Shown one piece after another: positions 8,320 to 16,706 of a stretch of 64,000 bases of DNA. The translations under genes were made by a program, and so were the position numbers. The stretch's first letter is position 1. Every line of letters begins with the position of its first letter. Source of the DNA: Echinicola jeungdonensis (GTDB taxonomy: Bacteria; Bacteroidota; Bacteroidia; Cytophagales; Cyclobacteriaceae); contig NZ_JAUFQT010000001.1 of assembly GCF_030409905.1 (NCBI RefSeq), forward strand, positions 1,944,001-2,008,000, in the 5' to 3' direction. The notes beneath the pieces were generated by a model, which ran no database searches, was not told the DNA's origin, and saw only the letters and a program-made list of their open reading frames with translations.

Positions 8320-9278
8320 GCGTAAATACAGCAACTCAAAATACATTAAAAGAAGGAAAAGCCAACCTGGAGGTTTTTTCGGCCACCCTACAGGATTTGG
8401 CAGCCAATGACCGGCAAATAGTAGCCGTAACCAGCGATTCCAGAGGGTCTGGGAAATTGGTGCCTTTCGCCGAGAAATTCCCGGAACAGATCGTTGAAGT
8501 TGGCATTGCAGAGCAGAATTTGGTGGGCATTGCTGCTGGATTGGCTTCTGCAGGGAAAAAAGCTTTTGCCGTTTCCCCTGCCTGCTTTTTAACGGCCAGG
8601 TCATTGGAACAAATCAAAAATGATGTGGCCTATTCCGATAATCCGGTCAAGGTCATCGGTATCAGTGCAGGGGTAAGTTACGGGGCTTTGGGATCCACCC
8701 ACCATAGTTTGCATGATTTTGCCGTTTTGAGGGCCGTGAACAATATTTCTGTGGTTGCTCCTGCGGACAATTATGAAACGGAAATGGCCATCAGGCAAGC
8801 TGCAGTATCAGATGCACCAGTTTATATCCGCTTTGGGAAAAAGCCTTTGCCATTCCTTTCAGAAAAAGATGATTTTGAATTTGGGAAGGGCAGGGTGATC
8901 CGTGAAGGTAAAGACCTGATGATTGTGGCTACTGGTGAGACCGTTCTTCCAGCATTGCAAGCAGCTTTTAAATTAGAATCCCAGGGAATCCAGGCAGGGG
9001 TGATCAGTATGCACACTATCAAACCTTTGGATACGGAATTGCTTTCCCAAGTAGCTAAGAGCTATCCAGCCATCTTGACGGTAGAAGAGCATAGTGTTTA
9101 TGGCGGATTAGGCGAAGCCTGTGCTTCCTATTTAATGGAAAACGGCTTTAATAACAAGTTTAAAATCATGGGCATTCCAGATGAATATACTGTGACAGGC
9201 TCCCAAATGGCCATCTTTAACCATTATGGAATTTCAGAAGAAGGCATTGCTGAGCAAGCATTGAAATTATTGCAGTAA
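8316..9278 (+). CDS. Transketolase C-terminal subunit
   Basis: 320 residues covering the pyrimidine-binding and C-terminal domains. DSRGSGKL (41-48) and EVGIAEQN (61-68, with Glu66 as the conserved Glu that activates TPP) are present. GVSYGALGSTHHSLHDFAVLR (119-139) and a C-terminal transketolase domain (VATGETVLPALQAA, VEEHSVYGGLGEA) follow. With the preceding gene it makes a complete enzyme moving a two-carbon ketol unit. In an apulose pathway it would cleave apulose 4-phosphate and pass the glycolaldehyde unit to glyceraldehyde 3-phosphate, giving DHAP and xylulose 5-phosphate. A strong hairpin follows the stop, before the binding-protein gene. Confidence 0.92.
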   Translation: MSVNTATQNTLKEGKANLEVFSATLQDLAANDRQIVAVTSDSRGSGKLVPFAEKFPEQIVEVGIAEQNLVGIAAGLASAGKKAFAVSPACFLTARSLEQIKNDVAYSDNPVKVIGISAGVSYGALGSTHHSLHDFAVLRAVNNISVVAPADNYETEMAIRQAAVSDAPVYIRFGKKPLPFLSEKDDFEFGKGRVIREGKDLMIVATGETVLPALQAAFKLESQGIQAGVISMHTIKPLDTELLSQVAKSYPAILTVEEHSVYGGLGEACASYLMENGFNNKFKIMGIPDEYTVTGSQMAIFNHYGISEEGIAEQALKLLQ

Positions 9279-9308
9279 GCCTTGAAGGGATTTTAACCCT
9301 TCAAGGCT
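9278..9308 (+). other. 12-bp perfect hairpin between transketolase and binding-protein genes
   Basis: Arms 9278-9289 and 9297-9308 (core GCCTTGAAGGG and its complement) pair perfectly around a 7-base loop. There is no T-tract, so it is more likely an mRNA processing or stability element than a terminator. Its place just before the periplasmic binding-protein gene is where such elements often raise binding-protein transcript levels. Confidence 0.6.
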
Positions 9309-9332
9309 CGGTGACTTAATTAATTGATTACA

Positions 9333-10310
9333 ATGAATACCAAAATACCCATACCTAAATTTACCCCATACCTGATCCTTTTACTATCCATGGTCATCAC
9401 TTTATTGCCAGGTTGTAAGAGCGAATCAGCTACCTCCATTTCCAAGGGAAAAGTGGCCGTTATTGTGTCCACCTTGAATAATCCCTGGTTTGTGGTGTTG
9501 GCAGAAACAGCAGCCCAGGAAGCAGAATCCTTGGGTTATGAAGTCAATATTTTTGATTCACAAAATAATACGGCTTTGGAAACCAACCATTTTGAAAATG
9601 CCATCACGGCTGGTTACCAGGCCATCCTCTTTAATCCTACGGATGCAGAGGGTTCTGTAAGTAATGTGGTCAAAGCGGCAGATGCGGACATTGCTGTTTT
9701 TTGTATGGACCGTGAAGTCAATTCTGATAAGGCCACTTCCCAGATTTTATCGGACAACTATTCAGGATGTGTTTCCCTGGGGAAATACTTTGTGGATCAG
9801 TTGGATAAAAAAGGCAACTATGTAGAACTCCTTGGATTGGTGGGGGACAACAATACCTGGAACCGTTCAAAAGGCTTCCATAGTGTAGTGGATTTTTATC
9901 CGGAACTGAAAATGGTAGCCCAGCAAAGTGCAGATTTTGACCGCAATAAAGCCATGGAAGTGATGGAATCCATATTACAGGTTCATCAGGATATTGATGC
10001 TGTTTTTTGCGGCAATGATGCTATGGCCATGGGAGCCTATCAGGCCTTGAAGGCGGCAGGAATGCAGGATGAAGTCAAAGTTTTTGGATTTGATGGTGCA
10101 GCCGATGTAGTTGATGCGGTCAAAGATGGAAGAATTACTGCCACCGCCATGCAGTTTCCCAAAATCATGGCCAAAACCGCTGCCCAATTGGCAGATAAAT
10201 ACATCCAGGGAGAAAGGGATTTTGATAAAAAATTACCGGTGGATGTAGAACTCGTGCACAAGGGAAATGTAGAATATTATAAGGCATACGGTAAAAAGGA
10301 GGAATCATGA
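9333..10310 (+). CDS. Ribose-type ABC transporter substrate-binding lipoprotein
   Basis: 325 residues from the ATG at 9333; a TTG three codons upstream is less likely. A hydrophobic signal ends in LLPGC, so Cys28 would be the lipidated residue. The mature part is a type I periplasmic-binding fold: [82 protein letters not shown] and [27 protein letters not shown]. These are the conserved RbsB/XylF-like blocks for sugar contacts and hinge. ABC sugar importers are uncommon in Bacteroidota, which makes this operon stand out. The next gene overlaps its stop by 4 bases. Ligand unproven; the operon suggests a branched or rare pentose such as D-apiose. Confidence 0.92.
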   Translation: MNTKIPIPKFTPYLILLLSMVITLLPGCKSESATSISKGKVAVIVSTLNNPWFVVLAETAAQEAESLGYEVNIFDSQNNTALETNHFENAITAGYQAILFNPTDAEGSVSNVVKAADADIAVFCMDREVNSDKATSQILSDNYSGCVSLGKYFVDQLDKKGNYVELLGLVGDNNTWNRSKGFHSVVDFYPELKMVAQQSADFDRNKAMEVMESILQVHQDIDAVFCGNDAMAMGAYQALKAAGMQDEVKVFGFDGAADVVDAVKDGRITATAMQFPKIMAKTAAQLADKYIQGERDFDKKLPVDVELVHKGNVEYYKAYGKKEES

Positions 10311-10972
10311 AAAGAAAAGTCATAAAAAGAATTGTCGTTGCCGGCATTCTATTAACTGGATTGGCAAGTTCTATTTCCATAAAAAAATTGGATAAAGTAA
10401 GAGCAGAAGCCGAAGCTGGAAAATTTGATCCAGTGGCTTATGCGCAGGATTTTTGGGACAATGAATTGATGCCCAACCTGGGGGGAGCCACTCTGCTTTC
10501 CCACTTGATTCCCTTATTGGACCAAAACCCCGAAAAGGCTTTTAATGAATATTCCAAAGCCCTGGGGATCGGAAATATCCGGTTTTTTATGGTCCAGGGA
10601 AAAGGTGAGATCCGGGAAATTGATGAAAATGAAATTACCGTGATGGTCCAAACGGAAGAAGGATTCCATCCGGTGCGAATTGCCACCGAATACATTTTTG
10701 GCAATGCGGTTCGGGACGCCAGTGGAAGAGTAGACATGGCAGATTTTGAACAGACCATGGATTTCAACAATGTTTCCGCAGAAATCAACCAGTTGATTCG
10801 GAAGGAGGTTTTGCCCGGATTAAAACAAAATTCCCAAGTGGGAGATAAAATCACATTTTATGGGGCCATTGAGATGAATAAGGAGCAGGTGAATCTCAGT
10901 GATTTGGAGATCATCCCTGTAAAAGTAGGTTTTGAGGAAAGTAAGAAATTGGTGGAGAATGCTGGCAGTTGA
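10307..10972 (+). CDS. DUF2291-type membrane-anchored periplasmic protein
   Basis: 221 residues with one N-terminal hydrophobic segment ([21 protein letters not shown]) followed by a soluble region. It has blocks I associate with DUF2291: [19 protein letters not shown] near the start, [43 protein letters not shown], and [27 protein letters not shown]. There is no lipobox cysteine, so it is probably an uncleaved membrane anchor. DUF2291 genes typically lie between the binding-protein and ATPase genes of ribose-type importers. The function is unknown; an assembly or adaptor role in the transporter is a guess. Start and stop both overlap neighbouring genes (4 and 14 bases). Confidence 0.8.
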   Translation: MKRKVIKRIVVAGILLTGLASSISIKKLDKVRAEAEAGKFDPVAYAQDFWDNELMPNLGGATLLSHLIPLLDQNPEKAFNEYSKALGIGNIRFFMVQGKGEIREIDENEITVMVQTEEGFHPVRIATEYIFGNAVRDASGRVDMADFEQTMDFNNVSAEINQLIRKEVLPGLKQNSQVGDKITFYGAIEMNKEQVNLSDLEIIPVKVGFEESKKLVENAGS

Positions 10973-12464
10973 GAATATTACCAAGGAATTTACAGGAGTA
11001 AAGGCCTTAAAAGGGGTCAGTCTAGAGCTGAAAGCGGGTATGGTAACGGCCATCATTGGTGAAAATGGGGCCGGAAAATCCACCCTGATGAAAATCCTTT
11101 CCGGAGTTTATCCTGATTACGAAGGGACGATCTATTATCAAGGGGAGCCTGTTAAGTTTAAAAACACCAAGGAAGCCCAGGAAAAGGGAATTTGCATCAT
11201 CCATCAGGAACTGAACCTGATTCCCCATTTGAGCATCCGTGAAAATATTTTTTTAGGCAGGGAGCCAGAAACCCAATTGGGTTTTTTGGATGTGCCATTG
11301 ATGCATGAAGCTTCTGTCAAGTTATTAAAGCGCTTGAAGCTGGATGTGGATCCTGAAACCCCGGTAAACAAATTAAAAGTTGGCCAACAGCAATTGGTTG
11401 AAATTGCCAAGGCTTTATCCCTGGAAAGCCAGGTGATCATTATGGACGAACCCACTTCTGCCATAAGTGATAGTGAGGTGGAGGTGCTATTTGGCATTAT
11501 CCGGGACCTTATCGCTGAAGGGAAGGCCATTGCTTATATTTCTCATAAGCTGGATGAGCTATTCAAAATTGCTGAACGCTATGTGGTGCTCCGGGATGGG
11601 GAATTGATTGAGGCGGGAGAAATGAAAGGAATGACTGAGGATGCCCTGATCCAAAAAATGGTAGGAAGGGAAATTGTCATCCAAAGAAATAAAACCAAAA
11701 AAGAGTTTACCGAAAAAGTACTTTCCGCAAAAAATATATCCCTGCCTCATCCTCAGAGGCCAGATAAGCAGTTATTGAAAAATATTTGTTTTGAGCTGGG
11801 CAAAGGAGAGGTGGTTGGCATTTTTGGATTGATGGGAGCGGGGAGAACTGAATTAATGGAAACCCTTTTCGGAATGCATCCCAGCAGTTCTGGTGAGTTG
11901 TGCATTGATGGTGAAGCGGGCCATTTCCATTCTCCCAAGGAGGCCATGGAGGCGGGTTTAGCTTTGGTTCCAGAAGACAGAAAGCAAGATGGGCTTGTGC
12001 TTTGCATGGATATTGGGACCAATTCCAGCCTTACTGTTGTAGATAATTTGCTTTCCGCAGGCTTGTTGGATGCCAAGAAAGAAAGTGATTTGGCTCAAAA
12101 GTATATGGGTGAACTGAAAATCAAGGCCACCTCTGCCCATCAGGTAGTGGAAAAACTGAGTGGGGGCAACCAGCAAAAGGTGGTTCTGGCCAAATGGATG
12201 GCAACCAAGCCGAAAGTACTCATGCTGGATGAGCCTACACGTGGTATTGATATCAATGCCAAAAATGAAATTTACAAATTGATCAAACAATTGGCTTCAG
12301 AAGGTTTGGGACTGATTGTGGTTTCCTCCGAATTGCCCGAAATCCTGGCCATTTCTGACCGGGTATTGGTGATGGCAGAAGGAAAAATGACAGCTAATAT
12401 CCAGGTCAATGAAAATACATCAGAAGATGAAATTCTAAGGGCGGCTATTATTGACAACCGCTGA
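10959..12464 (+). CDS. Ribose-type ABC transporter ATP-binding protein (two fused domains)
   Basis: 501 residues from the ATG at 10959, inside the end of the DUF2291 gene; an ATG at 10932 would add nine residues that do not look like the family. The first ATPase domain has Walker A GENGAGKST (34-42), signature LKVGQQQLVEIAKAL and Walker B VIIMDEPTSAI. The second has the usual degenerate Walker A GLMGAGRTE, signature LSGGNQQKVVLAKW and Walker B VLMLDEPTRGID. This is the RbsA/XylG/MglA plan. It energises import of the sugar bound by the protein at 9333 with the permease at 12480. Confidence 0.95.
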   Translation: MLAVENITKEFTGVKALKGVSLELKAGMVTAIIGENGAGKSTLMKILSGVYPDYEGTIYYQGEPVKFKNTKEAQEKGICIIHQELNLIPHLSIRENIFLGREPETQLGFLDVPLMHEASVKLLKRLKLDVDPETPVNKLKVGQQQLVEIAKALSLESQVIIMDEPTSAISDSEVEVLFGIIRDLIAEGKAIAYISHKLDELFKIAERYVVLRDGELIEAGEMKGMTEDALIQKMVGREIVIQRNKTKKEFTEKVLSAKNISLPHPQRPDKQLLKNICFELGKGEVVGIFGLMGAGRTELMETLFGMHPSSSGELCIDGEAGHFHSPKEAMEAGLALVPEDRKQDGLVLCMDIGTNSSLTVVDNLLSAGLLDAKKESDLAQKYMGELKIKATSAHQVVEKLSGGNQQKVVLAKWMATKPKVLMLDEPTRGIDINAKNEIYKLIKQLASEGLGLIVVSSELPEILAISDRVLVMAEGKMTANIQVNENTSEDEILRAAIIDNR

Positions 12465-12479
12465 TTAACTTGAATTAAA

Positions 12480-13457
12480 ATGATTGCAATAAAAAAACAA
12501 ATCCCCTCGCTGGCAAAATTTCAATCCATGATTGCGCTGTTGGCGCTTTGCCTGGTATTGAGTTTGCTTTCCGAACAATTTTTGACCCTGGCCAATGGTT
12601 GGAATGTCATGCGGCAGGTGTCCGTAAATATCTGCATTTCCGTGGGCATGACCCTGGTTATTTTGACGGCAGGAATTGACCTTTCGGTAGGATCCATCTT
12701 GGCCTTATGTGGGGCAGTAACGGCTTCCCTGATCAAAAACGGTATTGCCTGGGAAGCCATGAACCTGTACATCGGCTTTGCCCCCCTGGGTGCTGTCATC
12801 GTCGGAGTGGCTTTAGGTTTTGGCTTGGGTTGGTTCAATGGCTGGACCATCACCAAGTTCAAAGTGCCCCCCTTTGTGGCCACCCTGGCTATGCTGACCA
12901 TTGCCCGTGGATTGACCATGCTCTGGACTCAAGGTTTTCCTATCAATGGTTTGGGAGAAAAATTTGCCTATCTGGGAACGGGTTGGTTTATCGGAATTCC
13001 CATGCCCGTTTGGATTACAGGAGCGATAGTTGGTGCTGCGGTTTTACTGACCACCAAGACCAAATTTGGCCGGTATGTATATGCTATCGGAGGAAATGAA
13101 AGGGCAGCCCGGCTTTCCGGAATCAATATCAGCAGGGTCAAAATGACCGTTTATGCCATTGCCGGCGGCTTGGCAGCTGTGGGTGGTATGATCGTGACTT
13201 CCCGCTTGGACTCTGCTCAGCCCAATGCTGGGATAAGCTATGAATTGGATGCTATTGCTGCAGTGGTAATCGGGGGGACTTCTCTTTCCGGAGGTAAAGG
13301 TAGCATCATGGGGGCTGTGTTGGGTGGTATCATCATTGGTGTACTTAATAATGGCTTGGTATTGCTCAATGTTAGCCCATTCTGGCAACAGGTGGTCAAA
13401 GGAGCCGTGATTCTTTTGGCCGTCATGATCGATAAAGCCAATTCAAAAGAAGAATAG
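12480..13457 (+). CDS. Ribose-type ABC transporter permease
   Basis: 325 residues, almost entirely hydrophobic, with about nine membrane segments. Recognisable RbsC-family blocks are VGMTLVILTAGIDLSVGSILALCGAV, PPFVATLAMLTIARGLTML, AIGGNERAARLSGI (the cytoplasmic loop that contacts the ATPase) and GGTSLSGGKGSIMGAVLGG. It starts 16 bases after the ATPase gene. Only one permease gene is present, so it would act as a homodimer, as RbsC does. Confidence 0.95.
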   Translation: MIAIKKQIPSLAKFQSMIALLALCLVLSLLSEQFLTLANGWNVMRQVSVNICISVGMTLVILTAGIDLSVGSILALCGAVTASLIKNGIAWEAMNLYIGFAPLGAVIVGVALGFGLGWFNGWTITKFKVPPFVATLAMLTIARGLTMLWTQGFPINGLGEKFAYLGTGWFIGIPMPVWITGAIVGAAVLLTTKTKFGRYVYAIGGNERAARLSGINISRVKMTVYAIAGGLAAVGGMIVTSRLDSAQPNAGISYELDAIAAVVIGGTSLSGGKGSIMGAVLGGIIIGVLNNGLVLLNVSPFWQQVVKGAVILLAVMIDKANSKEE

Positions 13458-13464
13458 TGATTGC

Positions 13465-13600
13465 TCGTAGAGGCGCCAAGGCCACAATGGAATTGGAAGA
13501 TTGTTAAAAAATTAGTAGCCAGAGAAAATATTAACTGCAATGTGGGCTAAGAATTCGCAAAGATTATCGCCAAAAAATCTTGCCACCTTAGCGCATTATT
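13465..13600. repeat. Degenerate intergenic repeat pieces
   Basis: The gap between the permease and kinase genes holds CTCGTAGAGGCGCCAAGG at its left and GAATTCGCAAAGATTATCGCC plus CCACCTTAGCGC at its right. These look like diverged arms of the inverted 'GCGCTAAGG...CGCAAAG' intergenic repeats common in this phylum. A related fragment follows the PL1 stop near 3839. Weak, pattern-based call. Confidence 0.3.
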
Positions 13601-13630
13601 TTGCAATCCTTGCAGTAAATCCAAAAACTC

Positions 13631-15124
13631 ATGAAAAAAGAAAACCAATATATATTATCTATTGATCAGGGAACCAGTGGAACCAAAACTTTGATATTTG
13701 ATCAGGAGGGGCAACAGGTGGTGAAAGGTTCGGTTCCTTTGAAAACCCATTACCTTGATGGGGGCTGGGTGGAACAGGAACCTGAAGCTATTTATCAAAA
13801 TGTCCTGGAAGCGGTTCAGCAATGCTTGAAAGAATTTGAGCAAAAAGGGGGGAGCCTTGATCAAATCCAGGCTTGTGGCATTTCCAACCAGAGAGAAACC
13901 TTCGTGCTTTGGGATAAGGAAGGAAAACCCCTTTATAATGCGGTGGTCTGGCAATGTAAACGTTCCATTGAAATTTGTGAGCAACTAAAATCCAGAGGCT
14001 TGGAGCCCATGATCCGTGAAAAGACCGGATTGATCATTGATCCCTATTTTTCGGGTACCAAGCTGATCTGGTTGTACGAAAATAAAACAAAGGTAAAATC
14101 AGCCATTGATGAGCGCAAAGCCTATTTTGGGACTGTGGATACTTGGTTGCTTTACAAGCTGACCAATGGACAGGAATATAAAACCGATTATACCAATGCT
14201 TCCAGAACACTCTTTTTTAATCTGGAAACCCTGGATTGGGATCAGGAATTATTAGATCAATTTAACCTTTCCGGACTGAATTTACCGGAAGTGGGGCCAT
14301 CCTCTGCAGATTTTGGACAATCTGATTTTGGGGGGATTTTGAAGCAACCTGTGAAGGTGAATTCCATGATCGGTGATTCCCATGCAGCGGCATTTGGGGA
14401 GGAATGTTTTGCCCCGGGTACGGCCAAAGCCACCTTGGGGACTGGTTGTTCGGTTTTGATGAATATTGGAGAAAAGCCAAAGGTCTCCGGGCACGGCATG
14501 GTGACCACCATTTGCTGGAGCACTGAAGGGCAGGTCAATTATGCTTTGGAGGGAGTGATTGTCACTTGTGGGGCGACAATAGAGTGGCTGAAAAATGAAT
14601 TGGGGCTGATAGAAAATAGCAAGGAAACAGAAGAAATTGCCCTGTCACTGGAATCCAACCAGGGAGTTTACCTGGTCCCTGCCTTTAGTGGCCTTGGGGC
14701 CCCCCATTGGGATATGAAGCGGAAAGCTGCCTTGGTAGGAATAACTTTCGACTCTACCAAAAAACATATCGTCCGGGCTGCTTTGGAATCTATTCCCTAC
14801 CAAATCAAAGATGTCATTGCTGCGATGGAAGCGGATTCAGGTTTGGATTTGAAAGCATTGAATATAGATGGAGGCATCAGTGCCAATGGATTTGTTACCC
14901 AATTTTTATCCGATCTTTTATCGAAACCTGTGGTCAATGTGGGCATACCGGATGTTTCCGCCCTAGGGGCAGCATATTTAGCAGGTCTAAAAGCGGGGGT
15001 GTATGAAAGTTTGGAACAACTTCAATATCTTCAAAACAAAAACCAAATCATTCCCAATGGCAAAGGGGAGTCGGTTCAATTGGCCTATGAAGGTTGGAAG
15101 AAAGCACTAGCAAACGGAGGGTAA
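13631..15124 (+). CDS. FGGY kinase, glycerol-kinase-like, with altered substrate pocket; candidate apulose kinase
   Basis: 497 residues aligning end to end with glycerol kinases. It has ATP-loop IDQGTSGTKT (11-20), GWVEQEPEAIY, NQRET (86-90), VVWQCKR, DPYFSGTK, FGTVDTWLLYKLT, TNASRTLFFN, TLGTGCSVLMN, and the C-terminal GLGAPHWD and DGGISANGF. Glycerol-contacting residues equivalent to Arg83, Glu84, Trp103, Tyr135 and Asp245 of E. coli GlpK are kept (Arg88, Glu89, Trp107, Tyr139, Asp249). The next residue, normally Gln (GDQQA), is Ser250 here (GDSHA). No glpF or glpD is nearby. With the isomerase and split transketolase upstream, a kinase acting on a small branched ketose such as D-apulose is the likeliest role. 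True glycerol kinase remains possible. Confidence 0.85.
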   Translation: MKKENQYILSIDQGTSGTKTLIFDQEGQQVVKGSVPLKTHYLDGGWVEQEPEAIYQNVLEAVQQCLKEFEQKGGSLDQIQACGISNQRETFVLWDKEGKPLYNAVVWQCKRSIEICEQLKSRGLEPMIREKTGLIIDPYFSGTKLIWLYENKTKVKSAIDERKAYFGTVDTWLLYKLTNGQEYKTDYTNASRTLFFNLETLDWDQELLDQFNLSGLNLPEVGPSSADFGQSDFGGILKQPVKVNSMIGDSHAAAFGEECFAPGTAKATLGTGCSVLMNIGEKPKVSGHGMVTTICWSTEGQVNYALEGVIVTCGATIEWLKNELGLIENSKETEEIALSLESNQGVYLVPAFSGLGAPHWDMKRKAALVGITFDSTKKHIVRAALESIPYQIKDVIAAMEADSGLDLKALNIDGGISANGFVTQFLSDLLSKPVVNVGIPDVSALGAAYLAGLKAGVYESLEQLQYLQNKNQIIPNGKGESVQLAYEGWKKALANGG

Positions 15125-15184
15125 TTCTATGCCAAATGTTGAATATTAGCCTGAAGGTTTAAATCAAAAATAATAACTTTAACT

Positions 15185-15373
15185 GCCCTTTCAGGGCGTA
15201 TTCACCATATTTCATTTGCGGGTTCCGGAATTTGACCAAAATCCGATTAAATGTGTCAGATTTTAGAATTTGTGGGTGGATTTTAGTGAAATCAGACTGA
15301 AAACCTATCTCAGTTTAGCCAAGGGCAAGGCCCTTGGCATGGTTGCATTGTGACAATGTCGGGCTGAAAGCCC
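15185..15373. repeat. REP-like cluster of four short palindromes
   Basis: Four palindromes with stems of 3 to 9 bp and 3-base loops occur within 190 bases (15185-15197, 15318-15338, 15352-15360, 15361-15373). GCCCTTTCAGGGC and GGGCTGAAAGCCC share the complementary core CTTTCAGG-like/CTGAAAG, as expected of paired REP units in opposite orientation. No RAYT-type transposase gene is in the window. Confidence 0.4.
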
Positions 15374-15482
15374 AGCTCAATCCCTCCTCACATATTCCTC
15401 ATTTTTGTAACAGCCTATCAAGTAAGTGCAGGATAGTCTTATGCGGACAAAGCATAAGTTTGTAGTTAAAACTCTAATTAAA

Positions 15483-15517
15483 GAATCAAATTGCTTTATC
15501 TTAAAAAGCTTTGATTC
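15483..15517 (+). promoter_or_regulatory. Interrupted inverted repeat upstream of the aldolase operon
   Basis: GAATCAAA (15483-15490) pairs with TTTGATTC (15510-15517), and the inner GCTTT (15493-15497) pairs with AAAGC (15505-15509), leaving a 2-base bulge and a 7-base loop. It ends 21 bases before the ATG at 15539. It could be an operator for an unseen regulator or a leader hairpin. Confidence 0.45.
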
Positions 15518-15538
15518 AAAATAATAGCTGCACTAAAT

Positions 15539-16492
15539 ATGAAAACGATACCCTCATTACCGAAACCCTTTAAGGGAATTGTTCCCCCTATGATCACTCC
15601 ATTATTGGATGATGATACATTAGATGTGGAAGGCTTGGAACGTCTGATCAACCATATCATTGATGGGGGCGTTCACGGGTTGTTTATCCTTGGTACCACT
15701 GGAGAATCTACCAGTTTGTCTTACAAAATCAGACATGAACTGGTGGAGCGGACTTGTGAAATTGTAGATGGCAGGGTTCCTGTTTTGGTGGGTATTACCG
15801 ATACCGCTGCAACCGAGAGTTTGCGATTGGCCAATACTGCTGCTGAAGCTGGTGCTGCGGCTGTTGTAGCTGCGCCGCCTTATTATTTTAGCCTTGGCCA
15901 ACCCGAATTGATCGAGTATTATGAGTATTTGGTGGAAAGGCTTCCTTTGCCTTTGTTCCTGTATAATATGCCTTCCCATACCAAAATAGTCATTGAGCCG
16001 GATACGGTGAAAACCTTGTCAAAACATGAAAAAATTGTTGGCCTGAAAGACAGCTCAGCCAACAATGCTTATTTCAACAAGGTACTCTATAAAATGAAAG
16101 ACCGGTCTGATTTCTCTCTCTTTGTGGGGCCCGAAGAAATCATGGCCGAAACGGTACTTTTGGGTGCCCATGGCGGTGTCAATGGCGGTGCCAATATGTT
16201 CCCGGAATTGTACGTGAAGTTGTATGAGGCGGCAGAAAACGGGCATGTGGAAACTGTAAAAGCCCTGCATGACCAGGTATTGGAGATTTCTACCAGGCTT
16301 TACGCTCTGGGTAAATTTGGCTCCAGCTACCTCAAGGGAATTAAATGTGCCTTAAGTGTATTAGGGATCTGCAGTGATTATATGGCTTCTCCGCTTCATC
16401 ATTTTCGCAAAGAAGAAAGGGAAAAAATAGCCGAAAACCTGGAAGATATCAAAGTGAAGATTCAGGAATTAGGGCTAAAGGCACAGGATTAG
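15539..16492 (+). CDS. DHDPS/N-acetylneuraminate-lyase-family class I aldolase (copy 1)
   Basis: 317 residues, the standard length. Family signatures: GIVPPMITPL (strand 1), GLFILGTTGEST (the GTTGE carboxylate-binding loop), AAPPYYF, LFLYNMP (the proton-relay Tyr) and IVGLKDSS with the Schiff-base Lys. The family adds or removes pyruvate. In pectin-degrading bacteria, members cleave 2-keto-3-deoxy sugar acids to pyruvate and an aldehyde. It heads a small operon with a symporter (16707) and a FucI-type isomerase (18229). It is distinct from the second family member at 56258, which also precedes a symporter. Substrate unknown; a keto-deoxy acid from galacturonate or a deoxy sugar is my inference. 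Confidence 0.88.
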   Translation: MKTIPSLPKPFKGIVPPMITPLLDDDTLDVEGLERLINHIIDGGVHGLFILGTTGESTSLSYKIRHELVERTCEIVDGRVPVLVGITDTAATESLRLANTAAEAGAAAVVAAPPYYFSLGQPELIEYYEYLVERLPLPLFLYNMPSHTKIVIEPDTVKTLSKHEKIVGLKDSSANNAYFNKVLYKMKDRSDFSLFVGPEEIMAETVLLGAHGGVNGGANMFPELYVKLYEAAENGHVETVKALHDQVLEISTRLYALGKFGSSYLKGIKCALSVLGICSDYMASPLHHFRKEEREKIAENLEDIKVKIQELGLKAQD

Positions 16493-16706
16493 TAAATAAT
16501 CGTTTTTAGGGAATGTTTGGAATGAAAGCCTAAAAGGGAAGGCCAAACCAATGTTAATTCTGAAAATAGAGCCAATTAAGGCTTTGGCCCAAAGAGGAAT
16601 GCCGAAAGTGATTGTGCCGGGAATCTGCCCCCGCAAATCTGACACAATTTCTGATATTCCAATTCCCCAATTACAAACAAACAATTAATCAAATAACCAA
16701 GAGCAC

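Larger units (their letters stand above)
15125..15538. other. 414-base intergenic region with palindromic elements
   Basis: No gene is seen. It contains a string of short palindromes: GCCCTTTCAGGGC (15185-15197), a 9-bp perfect stem around a 3-base loop (15318-15338, GCCAAGGGC arm), GACAATGTC (15352-15360) and GGGCTGAAAGCCC (15361-15373). Such clustered palindromes resemble REP/BIME elements of Bacteroidota. The stretch nearest the next gene holds the separate inverted repeat at 15483-15517. It separates the sugar operon from the aldolase operon and must carry the promoter of the latter. Confidence 0.55.
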
